Shown here: one piece after another, positions 1-5,966 of the stretch
Numbering within the stretch: the first letter of the stretch is position 1
Layout of the letters: every line of letters starts with the position of its first letter
Assembly (NCBI GenBank): GCA_905235425.1
Contig: CAJOKY010000112.1
Span: forward strand, 1-7,403
Direction: 5' to 3'
From: an uncultured Selenomonadaceae bacterium
GTDB lineage: Bacteria > Bacillota > Negativicutes > Selenomonadales > Selenomonadaceae
DNA length: 7,403 nt
Translations under genes and position numbers: made by a program
Notes under the pieces: generated by a model
Seen by the model: only the letters and a program-made list of their open reading frames with translations
What the model was told of the DNA's origin: nothing
Databases searched by the model: none

Positions 1-147
1 TTTTTTGCCGACAGAATCAGTGTACAAAAAAATTTCGCCGTTGTACTTTTTCCATTCAAGGGCAGAAAGAATCATTGTGAAAATTTCAAAGTCGGCAAGT
101 TGAAAGGCGGGATTATTACGCGTGCGAAAAGTTTGAAAAGCTCTCAT
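1..147 (-). CDS. Partial protein of unknown function, possibly glycosyltransferase-like (DUF6734-type)
   Basis: The first 49 codons of a minus-strand gene start at an ATG at 147-145 and run off the left edge with no stop. The peptide begins MRAFQTF and contains the stretch ILSALEWKKYNGEIFLYTDS. A pattern of 'hydrophobic helix, KKYYG, charged beta strand, YTD(S)' near the N-terminus is what I recall from DUF6734 and similar nucleotide-sugar-transferase-like proteins. That match is from memory and rests on a short segment, so the function is tentative. The SD (GAGG) overlaps the TGA stop of the preceding gene, with only 9 bases between the two genes. The two are therefore almost certainly co-transcribed and possibly translationally coupled. 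Confidence 0.6.
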   Translation of the reverse strand, partial: MRAFQTFRTRNNPAFQLADFEIFTMILSALEWKKYNGEIFLYTDSVGKK

Positions 148-156
148 TATTAAACC

Positions 157-1245
157 TCAATCTTTGTACGCGGTTATGATTTCCAAGCCGTAACCTGCAT
201 TTTCAGCGTTTGAACTTCCGGCGTCAAGTTTAATTTCAACTTCGCGCAGAATACTTTCAATGTTGATTCTGCCGAGCGTGTTTGTTTCAAGATACAAATT
301 CAAAATCGTAATTCTGCCGTCAATGTAGGTAAGGTCGGCAAAAATTTGAAGTTTGCGTTCATTTTGGTAAAGCAGTTCGGCATTGGCATGATCAAGCTTT
401 ACGGTAAAAATTTTATCCTGCGCGTAGTCTTTCAATACGGCAATGTATTCAAAATTCCAATTCGGCTGTACGGAAAAATATTCAGCGTCGTAGTTGTAAT
501 TTTTATCTTCAAGCAGGATTGTACCAACCGCCGCGCCGCGAATATTTTCAGCACGACGACGGAATTTTTCAGCTGATTCAAATGCATTCCTGCCGCGCAG
601 AATTTCAAAAATTTCTTTCAGTGTAGGGTGAACGCCGAGAGCTTTTTTAGTGCCGTTGATAATTTTAAGATTTTTGGAATTTTCGGCTTTAACGGTAATG
701 GGGTAGTGCAGGAAAATTTGAAGGTCTTCCAACACGATATTTTTCGCGTCAAGGTCAATGTCGCTGTCATGCGTAAAATCAATTACGGCGTTGTTTATGC
801 CGACATAAATTTTATTTTCCAATGCAACGGGGATTCTGAATTCCGCGCCGTCAAGATACAGTATTTCTGCACCGTTACGCAACGCCTTGACAAGTTCGCC
901 TTGATTAATGACGTAAGCAGACTTTTTATCAGTGTCGGCGTACTTAAAAAAAATTTCTTTGCGCTGATTTTTGGCGATATGCGCGGAAATTTTATCAATG
1001 TCACTTTCGGACAATTCGGCGAAGTCAAGGTTAAAAATTTTGCAGATGAGAAGTTTAAATTCAGCGTCGTCAACTTCATTTTTTATAGCGGCGGAAATTT
1101 TTTCGCTCTCGTCTAAGTAAAAGTTTTCTGCAAGCCAGCCGCTTAAAGTATTTTTCATTGCGAAGTTTACAAGCTCGGTCAATGAAAATTTTCCTGCCGC
1201 CTCCTGCAAAGAGTGGCAACTAAACAAATCCTGCTTTTCAGCCAA
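157..1245 (-). CDS. Uncharacterised 362-residue protein with a possible beta-helix middle region
   Basis: I do not recognise a named family. The start is a TTG at 1245-1243, chosen because a textbook SD (GGGAGG, minus strand 1259-1254) lies 8 bases upstream and a strong promoter lies further up. No signal peptide or membrane segment is visible, so a cytoplasmic protein is likely. Residues about 20-100 look like a compact helical module rich in Leu, Glu and Lys. Residues about 110-195 read as short alternating beta strands and turns (YVINQGEL, EILYLDGAEFRIP, KIYVGINNAVIDF, NIVLEDLQIFL, NLKIING), reminiscent of right-handed beta-helix rungs; this fold is inference. Residues about 205-240 are helical and Arg/Lys-rich (LKEIFEILRGR, FRRRAENIRG). 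The rest is beta-rich (LTYIDGRITILNLYLET). The gene follows the short Hsp70 gene but has its own promoter, and the partial gene at 1-147 follows it closely. Confidence 0.85.
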   Translation of the reverse strand: MAEKQDLFSCHSLQEAAGKFSLTELVNFAMKNTLSGWLAENFYLDESEKISAAIKNEVDDAEFKLLICKIFNLDFAELSESDIDKISAHIAKNQRKEIFFKYADTDKKSAYVINQGELVKALRNGAEILYLDGAEFRIPVALENKIYVGINNAVIDFTHDSDIDLDAKNIVLEDLQIFLHYPITVKAENSKNLKIINGTKKALGVHPTLKEIFEILRGRNAFESAEKFRRRAENIRGAAVGTILLEDKNYNYDAEYFSVQPNWNFEYIAVLKDYAQDKIFTVKLDHANAELLYQNERKLQIFADLTYIDGRITILNLYLETNTLGRINIESILREVEIKLDAGSSNAENAGYGLEIITAYKD

Positions 1246-1283
1246 AATAATTACCTCCCAATAAAAAGTGACTTAAATTTTCT

Positions 1284-1299
1284 AAACGTGATCAAGTTT
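1284..1299. promoter_or_regulatory. Near-perfect 16-bp palindrome over the predicted transcription start (candidate operator)
   Basis: The bases AAACGTGATCAAGTTT form an inverted repeat AAAC-n-TGATCA-n-GTTT with one mismatched base pair. It begins one base downstream of the -10 box of the minus-strand promoter and covers the expected transcription start (about 1294). That is a typical place for a repressor to bind. The regulator is unknown. Confidence 0.45.
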
Positions 1300-1300
1300 G

Positions 1301-1329
1301 ATTATATACTTTGTCTTATGATATTTCAA
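1301..1329 (-). promoter_or_regulatory. Sigma-A/sigma-70 promoter for the 362-residue protein gene
   Basis: Read on the minus strand, TTGAAA (1329-1324) and TATAAT (1306-1301) are separated by exactly 17 bases. The -10 is a perfect consensus and the -35 matches at 4 of 6 positions. The expected start near 1294 gives a leader of about 50 bases ending in a strong SD and a TTG start. Confidence 0.75.
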
Positions 1330-1422
1330 AAAGTTTTTAAGCACAGTTTATAGAAAAATAGGCAAAAATAAATTCCTCGTGCCACTTATTAAAGCAACAG
1401 AGGAAGAAAGTTTAATTATATG

Positions 1423-1460
1423 CGGCAAAATTTTTTCACATCTTAAAGATGATTTTGCCG
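1423..1460 (-). terminator. Terminator-like hairpin after the Hsp70 gene
   Basis: Perfect 9-base arms (CGGCAAAAT at 1423-1431 and ATTTTGCCG at 1452-1460) enclose a second small inverted repeat (CATCTT/AAGATG, 1439-1451). The structure starts 7 bases past the Hsp70 stop codon. On the minus strand no clear U-run follows the stem (the next bases are CATATAATTAAAC), so it may be a weak terminator or an RNA 3'-end stabiliser. Confidence 0.4.
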
Positions 1461-1467
1461 AAAAAGT

Positions 1468-2946
1468 TTATTGGGATTCATTTTCTGTACCGTAGTATGG
1501 ATTCAGATGAACTTCTTTTTCTACGTCGGGATATTTTGGATCTCTTGCCATTACGTGTAGGATACAGTTTTTGTCAAATTTAAACTGCACGACAATTTCT
1601 TTACCGGCAGGCGCTCTTTCTATGTCTTCCAACACAAAGCCGCCTATGTATCGATTGTTATCGACATGCTCGGTGTCTTCGCCTTCATAAGCATTGATTT
1701 CAACTGCTTCTTGATAATCGTCGACTGTGTAAAAAGTGTCAGTGAATTCGCAAGGATACTCTTCATTTTTATGTAGCATTTTTGCCATACGTTTACCAAG
1801 CACTTCCACGCCGAAAGAATGTGAAATGATATCGTGTTGCTGAATACCGTTGCCGAGTTCGTCATCAGCCAAAATTGCGGCACCCATAGCAACCAATTTA
1901 GATAAATCTTTATCGGAATAAGGTTCTTTGTCAAAAATTTTTTGGACGCAATTCCTTACAAACGGCATATTTGCAGAGCCGCCTACCAATATAACTCGGT
2001 CGACATCTTCTTCCGTGAAGTTTATATCGTCGAATGAACGGCGTATGACATTTTCAACTTCACGAACAAACGGCGCGGCTTCTTGTAAAAAATCTTCTCG
2101 TGTAACCGTCATATTTAAATCGTAATAGCCGCTTTTGTATGGAAACAAATTCACCAATCTTATGTCTTCAGATTCAGACGTACTCAGGGCACACTTTTTT
2201 TTGTTGGCTTCATTATAAAGTTTTTGTAGAGCACTTGCGTAATCTATTTTACTCAACTTAGATTTTTCTTGTGTCGACAAATCTACACCTATACTTTTTC
2301 GTATCTCACTCATCATCAATTCGACAACGGCTTTTGTAAAATCATCGCCGCCTAAAGTTCGGTTACCGTCAACCATAAGAGTTTTGTAGTAATTACCGCC
2401 TTGAGACTCCAATAAAGCTACGTCAAAAGTTCCGCCGCCCAAATCTACCACATAAATTTTTTCATTTTTTTTGGCGTCGAAAGCATAAGCCATAGCAGCA
2501 GCTATCGGCTCTGCCAAAATTTGTTTAACCTTAAAGCCTGCCATTTCGCCGGCTTTTTTTGTTTCTGCGCGTTGGTCAAATGAAAACTGCGCGGGAACGG
2601 TTATTACGACAGTTATTTCATCGTCATTAGCAAAAAATTTTTTGGCAACTTTATAAATTTCTTTTAAAACTTCGGCGGCAACATCCGTAGCAGTGAATTT
2701 TTTTCCGTCAATATCCCAAGTATGCGAAAGGTCGCCCATATACGTTTTAGCAGAAGATATAAATTTATCTGCGTTTATAATGGATTTAGTTATGGCAGAC
2801 TTTCCGACAGTAATTTTTTCATTGTTTACCAATATGGCGGACGGCAATAAATCCTTGCCTGAAAATTTTAGAAAGTGAAATTGTCCGTTTTTCACGGTAC
2901 ACGCAACAGAATTTGTAGTGCCTAAATCAATACCAATGGCATTCAT
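1468..2946 (-). CDS. Short Hsp70-family chaperone-like ATPase lacking the lid domain
   Basis: This 492-residue protein is a cytoplasmic Hsp70 relative. The actin-like ATPase domain covers about residues 1-365. It has phosphate-1 motif IGIDLGTTNS (4-13), VPAQFSFDQR (117-126), phosphate-2 motif VVDLGGGTFDVA (166-177), GGDDF (199-203) and adenosine motif VGGSANMP (321-328). A shortened beta-type substrate domain follows (about 375-485; HSFGVEVLGKRM is the counterpart of the DnaK LSLGIETLGG segment). DnaK is about 610-640 residues long, and here the C-terminal helical lid is missing. The hydrophobic interdomain linker of DnaK (VLLLDV) is replaced by a polar segment around QQHDIIS. The ATG at 2946 is preferred because an AAGGGG SD lies 8 bases upstream and Hsp70 proteins begin right before IGIDLG. 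A longer frame to 3033 would overlap ricT. The gene lies 35 bases after ricT and is probably in the same transcript. No CIRCE element is seen. Alanine codons seem to favour GCT more than in holB, a weak hint of separate origin. Confidence 0.93.
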   Translation of the reverse strand: MNAIGIDLGTTNSVACTVKNGQFHFLKFSGKDLLPSAILVNNEKITVGKSAITKSIINADKFISSAKTYMGDLSHTWDIDGKKFTATDVAAEVLKEIYKVAKKFFANDDEITVVITVPAQFSFDQRAETKKAGEMAGFKVKQILAEPIAAAMAYAFDAKKNEKIYVVDLGGGTFDVALLESQGGNYYKTLMVDGNRTLGGDDFTKAVVELMMSEIRKSIGVDLSTQEKSKLSKIDYASALQKLYNEANKKKCALSTSESEDIRLVNLFPYKSGYYDLNMTVTREDFLQEAAPFVREVENVIRRSFDDINFTEEDVDRVILVGGSANMPFVRNCVQKIFDKEPYSDKDLSKLVAMGAAILADDELGNGIQQHDIISHSFGVEVLGKRMAKMLHKNEEYPCEFTDTFYTVDDYQEAVEINAYEGEDTEHVDNNRYIGGFVLEDIERAPAGKEIVVQFKFDKNCILHVMARDPKYPDVEKEVHLNPYYGTENESQ

Positions 2947-2981
2947 AAAAAATTCCCCTTTCGTAAAAGCGACATTTATAT

Positions 2982-4091
2982 TTAATTGAATTTTCCATGA
3001 GGACGACGAGGTTTGCGCGGACGTTTTATCCACGGCTTTTTATTTTCGTCGGATGCTTTTTTTGCAATCTGTTTATTTTCGTTACGATTGGGAAATTTCG
3101 GTGAAGAAGTTCTATTATCTTTAGGCGGGAAATTTACTTTAGGCGACGGTAAATTTTCTTCAGGTAAAGGTTCTGCGTTTAACGTAGGGGAAGTGTTGCC
3201 GTCTACAAAGTCAAAAAAGTCATCTTGAATGAGTTCATCTTTCGGTATTCGGCTGAATGATTCATTGTCAACCGGCATAAGATTTTCCCAGCTTGCCACG
3301 ACGGTTTTTTTAGAGTCCAAAAGCACGGTAGCAGTTCTGCGCGAAGGATTAATCGAGACAATGCGTCCTTCTCCTTCGTCCAAAATTACGCGGTCGTTTT
3401 GTTGCGGCTCAAAAGTAGGATTATTTTTCACATAACATTCATGGTAGTAGTCACTTTCAAATTTCAAGCAACACAGAAGGCGTCCGCATATGCCGGAAAT
3501 TTTTGTGGGATTAAGCGAAAGGTTTTGTTCCTTAGCCATACGTATAGAAACCTGCGTGAAATCGCCTAAAAACGTCGTACAGCAAAGTTTACGTCCACAA
3601 CAGCCTACGCCGCCTAAAAGTTTTGCTTCTTCGCGTACGCCTACTTGACGCAGTTCAATTCGCGTTCTGAAAATGTATGCCAAATCTCTGACTAAGTTGC
3701 GAAAATCTACGCGTACTTCCGCCGTAAAATAAAAAATAATTTTAGTCACGTCAAAAGTGTAGCGCGCATTGATTAAATGCATTGGCAAGCGGTGTTCACG
3801 AATTTTTTCTTGACAAATTTCAAACGCTTCTTTTTCACGGAGTCTATTTTCGGCAATGCGTGCTAAATCTGCGCGTGTCGCCTTACGATGAATTTTTCTA
3901 GGTGCAGGTAGTGTACCTGCGGGATTTTCGGCTTGCGGAATTTCATGTACTCCGATTACTACTTCGCCATATTCTAAGCCTTGCGAAGTGTCAACTATTA
4001 CTGAATCTCCCTTTTCTACTTGGTAGTCGCCCGGATCAAACAGGTAAATTTTTCCTGCCGGTTTAAACCGCACTCCTATTACTTTCTGCAA
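2982..4091 (-). CDS. ricT: PSP1-domain protein RicT (YaaT), regulator of RNA maturation
   Basis: The 369-residue protein matches the RicT/YaaT family: the N-terminus VIGVRFKPAGKIYLFDPGD and EYGEVV (residues 4-45) are typical. A PSP1 core has conserved cysteines C164, C165, C170, C171 (GCCGRKLCC), C202 and C207-C208 (CGRLLCC). In B. subtilis, RicT acts with RicA and RicF in an Fe-S-cluster complex that assists RNase Y in mRNA processing, sporulation and biofilm control; here that role is by homology. The start is TTG at 4091-4089, with AGGA about 10 bases upstream, and it gives the expected family N-terminus. The SD lies in the 18-base gap after holB. B. subtilis YaaT is about 275 residues. 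The extra ~95 residues here are Pro/Asn/Lys-rich, look disordered, and end in a basic run (KRPRKPRRPHGK), possibly an RNA-contacting tail. Confidence 0.93.
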   Translation of the reverse strand: MQKVIGVRFKPAGKIYLFDPGDYQVEKGDSVIVDTSQGLEYGEVVIGVHEIPQAENPAGTLPAPRKIHRKATRADLARIAENRLREKEAFEICQEKIREHRLPMHLINARYTFDVTKIIFYFTAEVRVDFRNLVRDLAYIFRTRIELRQVGVREEAKLLGGVGCCGRKLCCTTFLGDFTQVSIRMAKEQNLSLNPTKISGICGRLLCCLKFESDYYHECYVKNNPTFEPQQNDRVILDEGEGRIVSINPSRRTATVLLDSKKTVVASWENLMPVDNESFSRIPKDELIQDDFFDFVDGNTSPTLNAEPLPEENLPSPKVNFPPKDNRTSSPKFPNRNENKQIAKKASDENKKPWIKRPRKPRRPHGKFN

Positions 4092-4109
4092 TTCAAAATC
4101 TTCCTTTTA

Positions 4110-5114
4110 TCAAAAGTTCACGGCTATTCTTAGCCGCATTAAGTACGCTTCGGCTAAAAGTCTCAAGCTTGCATTGGATTTAAGCCGCCTTTGTGTCTGT
4201 GTACCTTCATAAATCATTTGGTGCAAAATTGTTTCAGAAATTTTTATCTCTGCCAATTTATCTCGTAAATCTTCGTTGTAAAGCTCGGCTTGATTGAATA
4301 AAAAAATATCACGCAAAAATTTTTGTATGTATGTCACGAAGTTGAAAAATTTTTCACGTGACCATTTTTCATAAATTTTTCCCTTTGCAAAAATAATTTC
4401 GTCGGTAAGTTCATTGTTGCAAAGTTGGCGAATCAAAGTTAAAGCATCGTCGCGCAGTTCGTAACCGCCGGATTTTTCCAACTCTAAAGCACGTCCCAAA
4501 CTGCCGTCCGATATCGCAGAAATTTTTTTAGCCGTAACTTCGTCAATACCCTGCGCGATAAGTGATTCGTAAATCTGCGCGTCCGTCAATCTGTCAAAAT
4601 TTATCGTCATGCACCGTGAGCGAATTGTAAGCAGAAGTCCCGCGCGATTAGCCGTAAGCAGAATAAAAATTGTTTGGCTTGGCGGCTCTTCCAAAGTTTT
4701 CAAGATACAGTTTGCGGCGGCTTTATTCATAAATTCCGCGCCGTCAATTATAACTACGCGCCTTTCAGCCTGCACCGGTCTAAGTGACGCTTCACGTTGC
4801 AAATCGCGAATCTGATCTATTTTAATATTGCGCATTGTCTTTGTGGCGTCCGGTTCAACAACGTAAAAATCGGGGTGAGTACCTGCCGCCATAAGTTTGC
4901 AGTTATCGCAAGTGCCGCAAGGTTCACCGTCTTGTAAATTTTCGCAGAGCAACGCCGCCGCGCAGGTTTCGGCAATTTTGCGTTTACCGGTTCCCTCGAC
5001 ACCGGAAAAAAGTACTGCGTGCGGGAATTTTTTTTCTTCGGCAAACTTTTTTAAGCGCGCAACTTTTTCTGTGTTGCCTGTAATTTTTTTCCAACTGAAT
5101 TTATAATCGTTCAT
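4110..5114 (-). CDS. holB: DNA polymerase III subunit delta' (clamp loader)
   Basis: This 334-residue AAA+ protein is the delta' subunit of the clamp loader, which with delta and tau/gamma opens the sliding clamp on DNA. Visible landmarks are a P-loop-like GVEGTGKR (38-45), a four-cysteine zinc site C57, C66, C69, C72 (CGTCDNC), a Walker-B-like VVIIDGAE (120-127), LEEPP (141-145), and TANRAGLLLTIRSRC ending in the SRC sensor motif (166-168). The length is normal for the family. The ATG at 5114 gives the expected N-terminus (FSWKKITGN), but nothing resembling an SD precedes it. The bases directly upstream (CTACTTACTATC) are the end of a heptad repeat array that fills the whole gap to yaaR. The first codons (MNDYK) are part of a tandem duplication and occur again at 5226-5240. 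Translation may depend on coupling or RNA structure (inference). The ricT gene follows after 18 bases. Confidence 0.95.
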   Translation of the reverse strand: MNDYKFSWKKITGNTEKVARLKKFAEEKKFPHAVLFSGVEGTGKRKIAETCAAALLCENLQDGEPCGTCDNCKLMAAGTHPDFYVVEPDATKTMRNIKIDQIRDLQREASLRPVQAERRVVIIDGAEFMNKAAANCILKTLEEPPSQTIFILLTANRAGLLLTIRSRCMTINFDRLTDAQIYESLIAQGIDEVTAKKISAISDGSLGRALELEKSGGYELRDDALTLIRQLCNNELTDEIIFAKGKIYEKWSREKFFNFVTYIQKFLRDIFLFNQAELYNEDLRDKLAEIKISETILHQMIYEGTQTQRRLKSNASLRLLAEAYLMRLRIAVNF

Positions 5115-5225
5115 GATAGTAAGTAGTAAGTAGTGAGTAGTTAGTAGTTAAAACCTACCTCCTACCCTCTACAATCTACCCTCTACCCCCTAACACCTAA
5201 AAGCTAACCGCTAACTCCTACATAT
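5100..5225. repeat. Tandem duplication, copy 1 (126 bp)
   Basis: This unit starts inside holB (codons 1-5), spans the whole heptad array, and ends with a copy of the last bases of yaaR (CCTACATAT on the plus strand). Its first 55 bases (5100-5154) are identical to 5226-5280. It is 21 bases longer than copy 2. Confidence 0.9.
5117..5221. repeat. Degenerate heptanucleotide repeat array, 15 units (upstream of holB)
   Basis: The bases divide without interruption into 15 seven-base units. On the plus strand the first five are TAG-type (TAGTAAG, TAGTAAG, TAGTGAG, TAGTTAG, TAGTTAA). The next ten end in CTAC or CTAA (for example CTCCTAC, CCTCTAC, AATCTAC, CACCTAA). In RNA from the minus strand the two halves are imperfectly complementary (GUAG with CUAC in each heptad). 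Confidence 0.85.
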
Positions 5226-5240
5226 TTTATAATCGTTCAT
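5211..5240 (-). pseudogene. Vestigial duplicated holB start (9-codon mini-ORF)
   Basis: Minus-strand bases 5240-5226 repeat the first five codons of holB (MNDYK). At 5225/5226 the sequence switches to a copy of the yaaR 3' end and then heptads, giving the short reading frame MNDYKICRS and a TAG stop. It is a by-product of the tandem duplication and has no SD. It could act as a tiny upstream ORF, but there is no direct sign that it is translated. Confidence 0.6.
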
Positions 5241-5330
5241 GATAGTAAGTAGTAAGTAGTGAGTAGTTAGTAGTTAAAACATACCTCCTACCCTCTACAA
5301 TCTACCCTCTACCCTCTAACTCCTACATAT
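5226..5330. repeat. Tandem duplication, copy 2 (105 bp)
   Basis: The second copy of the holB-start/heptad/yaaR-end unit ends inside the real 3' end of yaaR. It matches copy 1 apart from C5155 versus A5281 and the loss of 21 bases, exactly three heptads, in the CTA-type half. The junction between the copies is at 5225/5226 and shows no obvious microhomology. Confidence 0.88.
5243..5326. repeat. Degenerate heptanucleotide repeat array, 12 units (after yaaR)
   Basis: There are twelve contiguous heptads in the same order as the array at 5117-5221: five TAG-type units, then AACATAC, CTCCTAC, CCTCTAC, AATCTAC, CCTCTAC, CCTCTAA, CTCCTAC. The last unit includes the TAG stop codon of yaaR (5325-5323), so no non-repeat spacer is left on this side. 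Confidence 0.85.
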
Positions 5331-5784
5331 ACAAATCGACAAGCATGCCGCGAATCGCGTCGTGACTTGCCACAACGTCCAATTTATCAGCTTGACCGAG
5401 ACGAATTTTTTCCGCCATTTCTTCAAGCTTACGATCTATTTTTCGTACCGTCGTAAAAACGCGCTGTCTACCCATTCTGTCCCAGCCTGATTGAATATTG
5501 AGTTCATACATACCGCTGACTGCCGCACTTACAAAATTTTTTATCAACGTGCGATACTCTTTCAATTCGTCGTACGTCGGCGTTCTTGTCAACCTGCCTG
5601 CCTGCTCGTCAATCTTTTTAAGCATGGCTTCCATTTCTTCATGCGAAATTACGCCTTCATCTTGCTGAGAAAAAAGTTCATCCGAAAATGAATTTGTTTT
5701 CTCCTGCACGCGGTCTCCGCTTGTTTCATGCATTATTTCAAAAGGCGATGTCGGCGTTGCCATTGTGTTTATTTTTACTGCCAA
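5323..5784 (-). CDS. yaaR: YaaR (DUF327) family protein
   Basis: This 153-residue soluble protein matches the YaaR/DUF327 family, about 145 residues in B. subtilis, whose biochemical role is poorly defined. It lies between yaaQ and holB in many Bacillota. The C-terminal two thirds carry the family pattern: YDELKEYRTLIKNFVSAAV (71-89), a Trp-Asp plus basic motif SGWDRMGRQRVF (99-110), KIDRKLEEMAEKI (115-127), and the ending IRGMLVDLYM (144-153). The N-terminal 40 residues are polar and variable. I place the start at TTG 5784-5782 because AGGTG (5795-5791) lies 6 bases upstream and the product begins MAVKI. The open frame continues back to 5856, but that would read through the promoter. The gene has its own promoter and a divergent metal-efflux gene upstream, so tmk and yaaQ are not directly adjacent here. 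Its stop codon lies inside the heptad array. Confidence 0.9.
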   Translation of the reverse strand: MAVKINTMATPTSPFEIMHETSGDRVQEKTNSFSDELFSQQDEGVISHEEMEAMLKKIDEQAGRLTRTPTYDELKEYRTLIKNFVSAAVSGMYELNIQSGWDRMGRQRVFTTVRKIDRKLEEMAEKIRLGQADKLDVVASHDAIRGMLVDLYM

Positions 5785-5827
5785 TTTTTTCACCTGCTTT
5801 TCTTTGAATTTACGGTTTAGTTTTACG

Positions 5828-5856
5828 ATTATAAAGCTAGAATTAAAAATCGGCAA
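5828..5856 (-). promoter_or_regulatory. Promoter for the yaaR-holB-ricT-Hsp70 unit
   Basis: On the minus strand TTGCCG (5856-5851) and a perfect TATAAT (5833-5828) are spaced by exactly 17 bases. The expected start near 5821 gives a leader of about 37 bases to the TTG start of yaaR. The -35 box ends close to the edge of the GGG heptad array. Confidence 0.65.
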
Positions 5857-5867
5857 GGGAAAATTTA

Positions 5868-5937
5868 GGGATTAGGGAACAGGGATTAGGGAGCAGGGAG
5901 CAGGGATTAGATTTTTCTACCCTCTACCCTCTATAAT
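5868..5937. repeat. Heptanucleotide repeat array, 10 units, with six regularly spaced GGG runs
   Basis: Ten contiguous heptads: GGGATTA, GGGAACA, GGGATTA, GGGAGCA, GGGAGCA, GGGATTA, GATTTTT, CTACCCT, CTACCCT, CTATAAT. Six GGG runs separated by four bases fit the simple G3N1-7 G-quadruplex rule on the plus strand. The later CCC-type heptads could instead pair with the GGG units as an imperfect hairpin. The array fills the space between the -35 boxes of two divergent promoters. It shares the heptad length and the CTACCCT-like units with the yaaR-holB arrays. Confidence 0.85.
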
Positions 5938-5965
5938 TGCAATATTCAAACGGCAGTGATATAAT
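5937..5965 (+). promoter_or_regulatory. Extended -10 promoter for the HMA protein and P-type ATPase genes
   Basis: TTGCAA (5937-5942) and a perfect TATAAT (5960-5965) are separated by 17 bases, and TG at 5957-5958 makes an extended -10. The expected start near 5972 gives a leader of about 37 bases. The -35 box shares its first base with the last heptad of the repeat array. Confidence 0.7.
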
Positions 5966-5966
5966 A

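Noticed and set aside
628..1116. 162-codon plus-strand open frame
   Set aside because: It is antisense to the 362-residue protein gene, has no supporting SD, and is Phe/Val-rich in the manner of a shadow frame.
1322..1495. Plus-strand open frame (57 codons ending at TAG 1493-1495) with a protein-like composition, running into the antisense of the Hsp70 gene end
   Set aside because: It has no ATG start and no SD before its GTG at 1379. It overlaps the promoter of the minus-strand gene and the Hsp70 3' end. Chance is more likely than a gene remnant.
2947..2981. Heat-shock CIRCE operator or separate promoter before the Hsp70 gene
   Set aside because: No TTAGCACTC-N9-GAGTGCTAA element and no paired -35/-10 boxes are visible in the 35-base gap.
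2947..3033. Longer N-terminus for the Hsp70 gene (29 extra residues)
   Set aside because: The extension overlaps ricT, reads through a good SD, and places 29 unrelated residues before the canonical Hsp70 N-terminus.
5100..5330. CRISPR array
   Set aside because: The repeats are 7 bases long and contiguous, with no unique spacers of 30-40 bases. The larger unit is a simple two-copy tandem duplication.
5785..5856. Longer N-terminus for yaaR (24 extra residues)
   Set aside because: The extension covers the predicted -10 and -35 boxes, and the internal TTG at 5784 has a well-spaced SD.
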